Shown here one piece after another: positions 1 to 5,340 of a stretch of 5,449 nucleotides of DNA. The stretch spans positions 1 through 5,449 of the forward strand of contig DTWD01000617.1 in the NCBI GenBank assembly GCA_012963185.1, given 5' to 3'. The translations under genes were made by a program, and so were the position numbers. The DNA is from Acidobacteriota bacterium. GTDB lineage: Bacteria > Acidobacteriota > Vicinamibacteria > Vicinamibacterales > UBA8438. Numbering within the stretch: the first letter of the stretch is position 1; every line of letters starts with the position of its first letter. Below the pieces are notes generated by a model. That model saw only the letters and a program-made list of their open reading frames with translations. It was not told the origin of the DNA and did not search any database.

Positions 1-720
1 ACGCCGATGGCCACGTTCAATAAAAACAACAGCACCAATGGTCGCAACCATCACAACGGCAAGTGCGATCAATGTAAACAATCCGATAGCACCGCTACGC
101 ATCTGCTCCATCGTTGTGAGAACCGCCGTAGGAGCTCCAACAACGATGCCTGCAAAAATAATGAGTGACATCCCGTTCCCGACACCCCGCTCGGTAATTT
201 GCTCTCCGAGCCACATAATGAAACCTGTGCCAGTCGTGAGTGTCAGCACGGTCATTAATCTAAAAGTCCACCCGGGCTCATAGACGAGTGGCAACCCACC
301 AACATTCGTCTGCCGCTCCAAAAAAATGGCAATAGCCATTGCTTGAACAATGCACAGCCCTATCGTTCCGTAGCGCGTGTACTGGGTAATCTTTCGGCGC
401 CCGAGTTCGCCTTCCTTCGATAGACGCTCCAGATATGGCCACACAACCGTCAGTAACTGAATAATGATCGACGCACTGATATAGGGCATGATCCCAAGCG
501 CGAAGATTGTCGCTTGGGCTAGGTTGCCTCCAGAAAACATGTTGTAGAGACCAAACATCGTATTTCCGGCTTGTTCGACGAGAAGTTGAAGCGCCTCTGT
601 ATTAACTCCTGGCGTAGGAATCGCACTTCCTATTCGGTACACGCCAAGGACCGAAAGCGTGAAAAGCACACGCTTACGTAAGTCAGGAATCGAAAAAATG
701 TTCTTTATACTGTCGATCAT
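1..720 (-). CDS. secY: Protein translocase subunit SecY, N-terminal part (cut by window edge)
   Basis: SecY is the central channel of the SecYEG translocon in the inner membrane; it exports unfolded proteins with SecA and inserts membrane proteins from the ribosome. I translated 240 codons without a stop up to base 1; the family has about 430-450 residues, so a little over half is present. Seen directly: a cytoplasmic start with IPDLRKR, TM1 around residues 18-36, the plug/TM2 region with [20 protein letters not shown] at 62-81 followed by SASIIIQLL, the cytoplasmic loop [17 protein letters not shown] at 102-118, and the second signature [20 protein letters not shown] at 170-189. The visible end, ERGHRR, leads into the usual IPVQYA segment. 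The ATG at 720 overlaps the rplO stop in ATGA, and AAGGA at 730-734 lies 9 nt upstream, which supports this start and coupling to rplO. No odd residue was noticed. Confidence 0.97.
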   Translation of the reverse strand, partial: MIDSIKNIFSIPDLRKRVLFTLSVLGVYRIGSAIPTPGVNTEALQLLVEQAGNTMFGLYNMFSGGNLAQATIFALGIMPYISASIIIQLLTVVWPYLERLSKEGELGRRKITQYTRYGTIGLCIVQAMAIAIFLERQTNVGGLPLVYEPGWTFRLMTVLTLTTGTGFIMWLGEQITERGVGNGMSLIIFAGIVVGAPTAVLTTMEQMRSGAIGLFTLIALAVVMVATIGAVVFIERGHRR

Positions 721-1214
721 TCAGTAGATTCCTTACCCTGCGGACCTACGCGGGGTAACACCTCCGTCTGACCACCAGCTGCCACTATTAGCTCAGCAGC
801 TTTCTTGCTAAAACCATGGGCTTTGACCGTTAACTTTTTCGTAAGTTCGCCTCGCGCCAACACTTTCACCAAAGCCCGTCGACTGATCAAACGCTGTTCA
901 CGGAGTAATGACGGTGTAATTTCTGTGCCGGCCTCAAACCGCTCCGAAAGGGTATCAACGTTCACAGTCTCGTACGTCACTCGAAATGGATTATGAAAAC
1001 CGCGTTTTGGTAGACGCCGATGAATTGGCATCTGGCCACCTTCAAAACCACGTTTTCGCGAATAGCCAGAACGAGACTGCTGACCTTTATGACCTCGCCC
1101 GGCTGTGACACCCGTGCCAGAACCTTCCCCCCGACCGATCCGTTTTCGGTTCTTTGTCGCGCCTACAGGCGGTTTTAAAGTACTGAGGTCGAGATTGCTC
1201 TTATGTATCGTCAT
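717..1214 (-). CDS. rplO: 50S ribosomal protein L15
   Basis: L15 binds 23S rRNA and is a late assembly protein of the large subunit. The 165 residues fit the family (about 145-165). The N-terminal half holds the arginine- and glycine-rich extended tail: KNRKRIGRG at 21-29, TAGRGHKGQ at 37-45, and [20 protein letters not shown] at 54-73. The C-terminal globular domain carries the family signature with [20 protein letters not shown] at 118-137 and ends [10 protein letters not shown]. The tail loop reads [10 protein letters not shown], with V36 where the family usually has lysine. The ATG start lies 16 nt after rpmD; there is no clear Shine-Dalgarno sequence, so coupling with rpmD translation is likely. 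The TGA stop overlaps the secY ATG by 4 nt. A slightly later start is not offered by any ATG before the conserved region. Confidence 0.97.
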   Translation of the reverse strand: MTIHKSNLDLSTLKPPVGATKNRKRIGRGEGSGTGVTAGRGHKGQQSRSGYSRKRGFEGGQMPIHRRLPKRGFHNPFRVTYETVNVDTLSERFEAGTEITPSLLREQRLISRRALVKVLARGELTKKLTVKAHGFSKKAAELIVAAGGQTEVLPRVGPQGKESTE

Positions 1215-1230
1215 CGTCTAAAAATTCTGG

Positions 1231-1461
1231 CTAGGTTTCGACCGTTTTTACTAAATGGCGAACAGCACGAATCATGCCTCGGACAGAAGGGTTATCAACA
1301 ACGTCAACAGAATGCCCAATCCGCCTCAGACCAAGGCCTCGCACAATCTTCTCCTGCCGTTTTTCATACCCAATCCAACTCTTAATAAGCGTCACGCGCA
1401 CGCGAGGCGCGTCGTCGTTCCGCTTATAAAAACCTCTGCGGCCGCTAGTTCGTGGTCTCAT
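1231..1461 (-). CDS. rpmD: 50S ribosomal protein L30, start uncertain
   Basis: L30 is a small large-subunit protein. The conserved core runs from about residue 21: RVTLIKSWIGYEKRQEKI, then GLGLRRIGHSVDVVDNPSVR, then GMIRAVRHLV, all typical of bacterial L30. Bacterial L30 usually has 56-63 residues; the ATG at 1461 gives 76, adding a basic, Gly/Arg-rich stretch MRPRTSGRRGFYKRNDDAP. A GTG at 1399-1401 would give a normal 56-residue protein, but would leave a 90-nt gap after rpsE in a cluster where gaps are otherwise 7-39 nt. Neither start has a convincing ribosome binding site; an AGAGG lies inside the extension but has no suitable start codon just downstream. I keep the ATG because it is the only one and gives a normal spacing of 30 nt. 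Identity is secure; the start is not. Confidence 0.9.
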   Translation of the reverse strand: MRPRTSGRRGFYKRNDDAPRVRVTLIKSWIGYEKRQEKIVRGLGLRRIGHSVDVVDNPSVRGMIRAVRHLVKTVET

Positions 1462-1478
1462 CGTTGTTCGACTCAGTC

Positions 1479-1491
1479 TTACTTTCAGTAA
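1479..1491 (-). repeat. Small inverted repeat between rpsE and rpmD
   Basis: On the minus strand the bases directly after the rpsE stop read TTACTGAAAGTAA, a perfect 5-bp stem with a GAA loop. It is followed by GACTGAGTC, a 4-bp palindrome around one base. The stem is A/T-rich and has no T-run, so it is not a terminator. It may be chance; its only interest is that it sits just before the uncertain rpmD start. Confidence 0.3.
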
Positions 1492-2004
1492 CTATGCGCT
1501 GAACTCCTCTAGTTCCTTCCCACGTAGCCGTGCGACAACCTCGGGGTTCTTAAGACCGGCAAGCCCAGCAAAAGTTGCTCGAACGACGTTATGGGGATTG
1601 TCCGAACCAAGCGACTTCGTCAGGATGTCGTGGATACCAACAAGTTCAACTACTGCACGAACTGCTCCACCAGCAATGATCCCAGTACCTTCTGGTGCAG
1701 GCTTCAACAAAACACGGCCAGCACCAAATCGTCCTAAAACCCTGTGTGGAATAGTCATCGACTGTAATGGAACGTGGATCAAAGCCTTCTTAGCCGCCTC
1801 AATGCCTTTCTTGATCGCCGACGGAACTTCCTTTGCCTTACCGGTTGCAAACCCACAATGTCCAGCACCATCACCGACGACGACAAGTGCACTGAAACTC
1901 AGGTTTTTTCCGCCTTTAACAACCTTGGTCACTCGGTTAATAGCAACCACCGTGTCTTTCAGGTCAAGAAGTGACGGGTCAATCTTTGGTCGTGATTCGC
2001 GCAT
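1492..2004 (-). CDS. rpsE: 30S ribosomal protein S5
   Basis: S5 sits near the mRNA entry site of the small subunit and affects decoding accuracy. Length 170 is normal. The N-terminal double-stranded-RNA-binding-like domain covers about residues 15-80, with [20 protein letters not shown] at 19-38 and the S5 signature at 44-62. The C-terminal domain has [20 protein letters not shown] at 91-110, then [14 protein letters not shown], and [13 protein letters not shown] at 136-148. Inside the signature, [18 protein letters not shown] differs from the usual GDGxGxVGxGxGKAxEVP, with A53 at a usual glycine. The ATG at 2004 is preceded by GAGGA at 2007-2011, and the gap to rplR is 15 nt. The stop is [13 protein letters not shown] is a plausible short N-terminal tail, so the start is well supported. 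Confidence 0.98.
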   Translation of the reverse strand: MRESRPKIDPSLLDLKDTVVAINRVTKVVKGGKNLSFSALVVVGDGAGHCGFATGKAKEVPSAIKKGIEAAKKALIHVPLQSMTIPHRVLGRFGAGRVLLKPAPEGTGIIAGGAVRAVVELVGIHDILTKSLGSDNPHNVVRATFAGLAGLKNPEVVARLRGKELEEFSA

Positions 2005-2019
2005 AGTCCTCGTACCTAA

Positions 2020-2394
2020 CTAAAACTCTAAACCGGCCTCTCGGGCCGCATCTGCCATCGACCGCACTCGACCGTGATACAGAAAACCACCCCGATCGAA
2101 CACAACTTGCTTAACACCTTCTTTAAGAGCTCGTTCCGCCACGATCGTGCCTATCAGCACGGCACCATCTTTGTTTCCACCCTGCGCACCATTCTCAAAT
2201 TTCGCCCTGATGCTTGCTTCTGTACTCGATGCTGAAGCCAGAGTCTGCCCAGTAAGATCATCAATAACCTGCGCAGAAATATGCGTTAGGCTTCGCGTGA
2301 CCGCAAGTCTCGGCCGCTCAGCCGTGCCACTAATACGTTGACGTTGTCGCAATCGAATACGCGTTCGCCGGTCTTTCTTGGTCTTAACTCTCAT
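2020..2394 (-). CDS. rplR: 50S ribosomal protein L18
   Basis: L18 binds 5S rRNA together with L5 and L25 and anchors the central protuberance of the large subunit. The 124 residues fit the family (about 117-124). The very basic N-terminus [18 protein letters not shown] at 4-21 is the RNA-binding tail. Next come [20 protein letters not shown] at 27-46 and TLASASS at 51-57. The C-terminus [20 protein letters not shown] (97-116) followed by AREAGLEF is the family signature. The ATG lies 9 nt after the rplF stop; the spacer GAGTGACGAC contains only a weak Shine-Dalgarno match, so coupling to rplF is probable. The stop is TAG. Confidence 0.98.
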   Translation of the reverse strand: MRVKTKKDRRTRIRLRQRQRISGTAERPRLAVTRSLTHISAQVIDDLTGQTLASASSTEASIRAKFENGAQGGNKDGAVLIGTIVAERALKEGVKQVVFDRGGFLYHGRVRSMADAAREAGLEF

Positions 2395-2403
2395 GTCGTC
2401 ACT

Positions 2404-2943
2404 CTACGCGCCTGTTTTTCCAACCTTTTTCTTCAATACTTCACCGGTATATCTAACACCCTTTTGCTTGTAAGGATCTGGCTTTCTAAGTGCACGTATA
2501 TTGGCGGCCACCTGCCCTACTTGCTGGCGATCAACCCCGCTTACCGTTAAATGCGTTTGCTTTTCGATCGCCACATCAATTCCAGTAGGAATATCAAAAT
2601 GAATGAGATGAGAATACCCAAGTGAAAACACGACTTGCTTGCCAGTTATCTCTGCCCGATAGCCAATACCGACAATGTCGAGCTCCTTTTTAAAACCCTC
2701 AGATACACCAGTTACTGCATTCGCAACGAGAGAGCGTCCAAGTCCATGAAACTTCCCGAGCGAAGGATCTCCTTCACGTACCGGAAATGCGTGAAGCACT
2801 CCGTCGCCCTCTTCAAACCTGACCCCTGGCGGCAAAGCTTGCGACAGCTTTCCCTTCGGCCCTTCAACATCGACCGTATCGGGACCAACTCTGACCTTAA
2901 CTCCGCTCGGTATCGGTATTGGTCTCTTCCCTACGCGTGACAT
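2404..2943 (-). CDS. rplF: 50S ribosomal protein L6
   Basis: L6 binds 23S rRNA near the factor-binding site, close to the sarcin-ricin loop. Length 179 is normal. It begins with the standard [15 protein letters not shown] and carries two L6 domains, about residues 11-82 and 90-170. Family landmarks are VEGPKGKL at 26-33, [17 protein letters not shown] at 83-99, and [19 protein letters not shown] at 155-173. Two usually conserved positions differ: GYSHL at 109-113 where GYSHP is typical, and YKQKG at 158-162 where YKGKG is typical. The gap from rpsH, 39 nt, is the longest in the window; GGGA at 2950-2953 is a weak ribosome binding site about 6 nt before the ATG. The stop is TAG. Confidence 0.98.
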   Translation of the reverse strand: MSRVGKRPIPIPSGVKVRVGPDTVDVEGPKGKLSQALPPGVRFEEGDGVLHAFPVREGDPSLGKFHGLGRSLVANAVTGVSEGFKKELDIVGIGYRAEITGKQVVFSLGYSHLIHFDIPTGIDVAIEKQTHLTVSGVDRQQVGQVAANIRALRKPDPYKQKGVRYTGEVLKKKVGKTGA

Positions 2944-2982
2944 CTTGTTTCCCGGTTATCCATTCATTTGAGCCTTAGGGCT

Positions 2983-3393
2983 TTACCAAACATTGCAAAG
3001 AACTTCACCGCCAACACCGGCTTCTTCAGCCTGACGACGAGTCATAACCCCTCGTGAAGTCGTCAAAATACTGGTGCCGAGACCAGCGAGAACCGGTGGT
3101 GCCTTATCTCGAGCGTAAAACACGCGACGACCAGGGCGGCTAACCCGCTCCAAGCCGGACAAAACACGCTCGCCACGAGGTCCATATTTCAGCGAAATAC
3201 GGAGCATCCTCAAGGGCACTTCACCCCGAGGATTTCGCAGTTCCACCTGCTTAAACCCACCGATATAACCTTCATTCTCTAGAATCTTGGCAATATCTGC
3301 CTTTATACGCGACACCGGTACGTCCACACGTACGCGTCCACTTCTCGTCGCGTTCCGAATCCTTGTCAACATGTCGGCAATCTGATCAGCCAT
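2983..3393 (-). CDS. rpsH: 30S ribosomal protein S8
   Basis: S8 binds helix 21 of 16S rRNA and is a primary assembly protein; in Escherichia coli it also represses the spc operon by binding its mRNA. Length 136 is close to the usual 130-134. The N-terminal domain starts MADQIADMLTRIRNA and includes DVPVSRIKADIAKIL at 24-38 and EGYIGGF at 41-47. The C-terminal domain holds the signature TTSRGVMTRRQAEEAGVGGE at 111-130 and ends VLCNVW. Residue 4 is Q where the family nearly always has P (DPIADML). The small insertion around RNPRGEVPLR at 53-62 explains the extra length. The start lies 16 nt after rpsN; GGCGGGA upstream is a modest ribosome binding site. The stop is TAA. Confidence 0.98.
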   Translation of the reverse strand: MADQIADMLTRIRNATRSGRVRVDVPVSRIKADIAKILENEGYIGGFKQVELRNPRGEVPLRMLRISLKYGPRGERVLSGLERVSRPGRRVFYARDKAPPVLAGLGTSILTTSRGVMTRRQAEEAGVGGEVLCNVW

Positions 3394-3409
3394 AATGTTT
3401 CGATCCCGC

Positions 3410-3595
3410 CTACCAACTACTCTTAGTTACTCCCGCAATTTCCCCTTCAAGGGCCAATTTACGGAAACACAAACGACACAATTCAAATTTTCTTAAATAG
3501 CCACGTGGTCGACCACATAGCCGGCATCGGTTCCTTAGTCGAACCGAAAATTTTGGTGTTTTCAACTCTTTAACAATTTTCGCAGTTGTGGCCAT
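3410..3595 (-). CDS. rpsN: 30S ribosomal protein S14, short zinc-binding type
   Basis: S14 sits in the head of the small subunit next to S3 and S10. At 61 residues it is the short, zinc-binding (type Z) form, unlike the roughly 100-residue zinc-free form of E. coli. Cysteines 24, 27, 40 and 43 form CxxC-12-CxxC in the context [16 protein letters not shown] and [10 protein letters not shown]. The C-terminus GVTKSSW is typical. Two positions look unusual against remembered homologues: E38 where glycine is common (RKFG) and A54 where proline is common (IPGV). The ATG at 3595 is preceded by AGGA at 3600-3603, 4 nt away, and the gap to rplE is 22 nt. The stop is TAG. Zinc-type rpsN at this position is common in Gram-positive and several other phyla. 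Confidence 0.98.
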   Translation of the reverse strand: MATTAKIVKELKTPKFSVRLRNRCRLCGRPRGYLRKFELCRLCFRKLALEGEIAGVTKSSW

Positions 3596-3617
3596 ATGGT
3601 CCTATCCGTTACCTGCC

Positions 3618-4157
3618 TTAGTTTTGGCGAAACGGCATACCCATTAACTGGAGTAGCCGTCGTCCCTCTTCATCTGTTTTCGCCGTCGTAACAACCGAAA
3701 TATTCATACCACGAGAACGATCGACCTGCATGTAATCAATCTCGAGGAAAATCAGCTGATCCTTCAGACCCAAAGTGTAATTCCCTCGTCCATCAAATTT
3801 CGGTGATACGCCACGAAAATCTCGCACACGCGGCAAAGCAATCGAAACCAAACGATCAAGAAACTCGTACATCCGTTCACCCCGAAGCGTTACCATCGTT
3901 CCGATAGCCACACCCTGCCGAAGTTTAAATTGAGCAATTGACTTCCGCGCTCGCCGGGTCACAGGGTACTGACCTGTAATCTTGGTCAACTCCTCCGTAC
4001 CAACATCAATCAATTTAGAGTTCTGAGTCGCCTCACCCAAACCCATATTGACTACGATCCGCTCGATCTTTGGGATCGCCATTACATTGGTGTATCCAAA
4101 CTCTTTCCGTAGCGCCATTACTACTTCTGACTTGTAACGTTCAGCCAAACGACTCAT
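3618..4157 (-). CDS. rplE: 50S ribosomal protein L5
   Basis: L5 binds 5S rRNA and contacts the P-site tRNA from the central protuberance. Length 179 is exactly typical. Landmarks are [16 protein letters not shown] at 28-43, [20 protein letters not shown] at 59-78, [14 protein letters not shown] at 90-103, [20 protein letters not shown] at 107-126, and the end [20 protein letters not shown] at 149-168 followed by LQLMGMPF. Residue 138 is L in IFLEID where most homologues have IFPEI. The EIDYxxVDxxRGMN pattern resembles Acidobacteriota-type L5 from memory. The ATG overlaps the rplX TGA by 4 nt (ATGA), with GGAG at 4168-4171 about 10 nt upstream, indicating translational coupling. The stop is TAA. 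Confidence 0.98.
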   Translation of the reverse strand: MSRLAERYKSEVVMALRKEFGYTNVMAIPKIERIVVNMGLGEATQNSKLIDVGTEELTKITGQYPVTRRARKSIAQFKLRQGVAIGTMVTLRGERMYEFLDRLVSIALPRVRDFRGVSPKFDGRGNYTLGLKDQLIFLEIDYMQVDRSRGMNISVVTTAKTDEEGRRLLQLMGMPFRQN

Positions 4158-4486
4158 TTATCAACAGCTCCGTCACATTTCCTACAGATACGCACTTTTC
4201 GACCATCGCCCAGCAACTGACGCCCGATGCGCGTCGGAGCTCCACATTCAGGACAAACAATCTGCACGTTCGACGCGTGAAGCGCTGCTTCTCGCTCCAC
4301 AATGCCACCTTTGACATTTTTTTGCGGATTCGGCCGGGTATGCTTCTTGATAAAGTTCACACCCTCGACAACAACGCGGTTTTTGTCTGGCACCACCCGC
4401 AACACGCGACCACGCTTACCACGGTCTTTGCCAGCAACGACCACAACGTTGTCATTTTTCCGAACAGGGGTCTGTAATCGGGACAT
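4154..4486 (-). CDS. rplX: 50S ribosomal protein L24, zinc-motif form
   Basis: L24 is an assembly initiator that binds 23S rRNA near the exit of the nascent-peptide tunnel. I choose the ATG at 4486, giving 110 residues; a frame extension to 4522 would add 12 residues that overlap rplN and have no family support. The KOW domain covers about 9-36, with [20 protein letters not shown] at 9-28. [18 protein letters not shown] at 40-57 and [15 protein letters not shown] at 60-74 are characteristic. The C-terminus has cysteines 78, 81, 101 and 104 (CPEC and CRKC), the likely zinc site found in many but not all L24 proteins. AGAGG lies 4 nt upstream, overlapping the rplN stop. The TGA stop overlaps rplE. 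Confidence 0.97.
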   Translation of the reverse strand: MSRLQTPVRKNDNVVVVAGKDRGKRGRVLRVVPDKNRVVVEGVNFIKKHTRPNPQKNVKGGIVEREAALHASNVQIVCPECGAPTRIGRQLLGDGRKVRICRKCDGAVDK

Positions 4487-4490
4487 TTTT

Positions 4491-4495
4491 CCTCT
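4491..4495 (-). promoter_or_regulatory. Ribosome binding site of rplX
   Basis: The minus strand reads TAGAGGAAAAATG. AGAGG shares the last two bases of the rplN TAG stop and lies 4 nt before the rplX ATG. This fixes the rplX start at 4486 against the longer frame beginning at 4522, and links termination of rplN to initiation of rplX. Confidence 0.8.
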
Positions 4496-4862
4496 ACAAC
4501 ACTTCAGGCGCGAGTGAAACAATCTTCATAAACTTGCGTTCTCGAAGCTCTCGCGCAACAGGTCCAAAAACACGGGTCCCAATCGGTTCATTCTGATCGT
4601 CGACCAAAACGGCCGCATTTCGATCAAACCGAATATAACTACCATCACGCCGACGATATTCTTTACTCGTTCTGACAATAACCGCTTTAACAACTTGCCC
4701 CTTTTTAACCGTTGCATCTGGAGTCGCTTCCTTAACCGAAGCCACAACCAAATCACCGAGGCGTGCATACCGACCCGTGGCCCCCCCAAGATTATTAATT
4801 ACGGCGATCTTTCGAGCACCAGAGTTATCCGCAACTTCGAGTACTGATTGCACCTGAATCAT
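4494..4862 (-). CDS. rplN: 50S ribosomal protein L14
   Basis: L14 lies at the subunit interface of the large subunit, forming part of an intersubunit bridge and the docking site for the silencing factor RsfS. The 122 residues match the family length exactly. It starts [19 protein letters not shown], has [20 protein letters not shown] at 53-72, and then the signature [17 protein letters not shown] to residue 89. It continues with [15 protein letters not shown] at 93-107 and the end [13 protein letters not shown]. No catalytic function or odd residue is evident. AGGAG at 4872-4876 precedes the ATG by 9 nt and the gap to rpsQ is 12 nt. The TAG stop contributes to the rplX ribosome binding site. 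Confidence 0.98.
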   Translation of the reverse strand: MIQVQSVLEVADNSGARKIAVINNLGGATGRYARLGDLVVASVKEATPDATVKKGQVVKAVIVRTSKEYRRRDGSYIRFDRNAAVLVDDQNEPIGTRVFGPVARELRERKFMKIVSLAPEVL

Positions 4863-4871
4863 CGGTGTAGG

Positions 4872-4876
4872 CTCCT
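4872..4876 (-). promoter_or_regulatory. Ribosome binding site of rplN
   Basis: The minus strand reads TAGGAGCCTACACCGATG. AGGAG overlaps the rpsQ TAG stop and sits 9 nt before the rplN ATG. It is the strongest Shine-Dalgarno match in the window and supports both the rpsQ end and the rplN start. Confidence 0.8.
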
Positions 4877-5129
4877 AAGCAGTGTCCACACGGTTTACCA
4901 CACGCGTTACGACAAAGCGCTTGTTTTTACTCAGTGGTCGCGACTCAACCATCACCACACGGTCGCCGACCTTGGCGTGATTATTTTCATCATGCGCCAT
5001 AAACGTTTTTGTCCGTCGCCGAATCTTTCCATACATAGCATGGCTTACACGGCGCTCAACAGACACCGTGACACCTTTATCCAAGGTGTCCTTCACAACA
5101 ACACCTACCACTTCACGTTGATTACCCAT
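4875..5129 (-). CDS. rpsQ: 30S ribosomal protein S17
   Basis: S17 is a primary binder of the 5' domain of 16S rRNA. From the ATG at 5129 it has 84 residues, normal for the family; an upstream ATG at 5189 would add 20 residues read from inside rpmC and lacks support. The OB-fold begins REVVGVVVKDTLDKGVTVSV (5-24). RRVSHAMYGKIRRRTKTFMA (26-45) is followed by HDENNHAKVGDRVVMVESRP (46-65), which holds the S17 signature, and LSKNKRFVVTRVV follows. The FMAHDE form is more like that of Acidobacteriota and some other phyla than of Proteobacteria, from memory. The start overlaps the end of rpmC by 8 nt, with GAGG 3 nt upstream. The stop is TAG. Confidence 0.98.
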   Translation of the reverse strand: MGNQREVVGVVVKDTLDKGVTVSVERRVSHAMYGKIRRRTKTFMAHDENNHAKVGDRVVMVESRPLSKNKRFVVTRVVNRVDTA

Positions 5130-5340
5130 TAGCCTCAACCCGAATCGCTTCAATCTCCCGCTCGCGCAACAGCGTTTTAGCGCGAGCACGGTCTCGCCGT
5201 ATATCTTTCATTTTATTCGCTGCCTCGGTCTGCCCCATAGACTTCTGCAACCGCAGACGAAACACCTGGTCATCAAGGTCACGGACCCGTTCCTCAAGTT
5301 GCTCGCTTGGTAGTTCACGTAGTTCAGCCACCTTAGTCAT
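5122..5340 (-). CDS. rpmC: 50S ribosomal protein L29
   Basis: L29 is a small protein at the nascent-chain exit of the large subunit, next to L23, in the region where trigger factor and the signal recognition particle dock. The 72 residues (usual 60-75) form two long helices: KVAELRELPSEQLEERVRDL at 3-22, then QVFRLRLQKSMGQTEAANKM at 25-44, then KDIRRDRARAKTLLREREIE at 45-64. The pattern RLRLQKSMGQ and RRDxARxKTLL is the L29 core. The last few residues, AIRVEANG, extend beyond the core. The ATG overlaps the rplP TAA by one base (TAATG), and GGGG at 5346-5349 offers a weak binding site, so reinitiation after rplP is likely. The 3' end overlaps rpsQ by 8 nt. The stop is TAA. Confidence 0.97.
   Translation of the reverse strand: MTKVAELRELPSEQLEERVRDLDDQVFRLRLQKSMGQTEAANKMKDIRRDRARAKTLLREREIEAIRVEANG
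5133..5136 (-). promoter_or_regulatory. Ribosome binding site of rpsQ
   Basis: GAGG inside the end of rpmC, 3 nt before the ATG at 5129 (GAGGCTAATG). It selects this start over the in-frame ATG at 5189. Spacing is short but acceptable. Confidence 0.6.

Noticed and set aside
1598..2023. 141-residue open frame on the plus strand
   Set aside because: It lies antisense to rpsE across its whole length, has no recognisable family features, and rpsE is certain. The other plus-strand frames (for example 38-283, 4070-4477, 4848-5132) are the same kind of shadow.
2971..2982. Hairpin AGCC-CTAA-GGCT after rpsH as a terminator
   Set aside because: Only a 4-bp stem with no following T-run, in the middle of an operon whose next gene lies 39 nt away. 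Not a credible terminator.
4487..4522. Longer rplX start at 4522
   Set aside because: It would overlap rplN by 29 nt and add 12 residues unlike any L24; the ATG at 4486 has AGAGG directly upstream and the normal L24 beginning.
4526..4789. 87-residue minus-strand open frame
   Set aside because: It is a second frame inside rplN, with a low-complexity R/L-rich translation. rplN is unmistakable in its own frame.
5130..5189. Longer rpsQ start at 5189
   Set aside because: The extra 20 residues come from the rpmC coding region in another frame and do not resemble S17; the ATG at 5129 gives the normal length.
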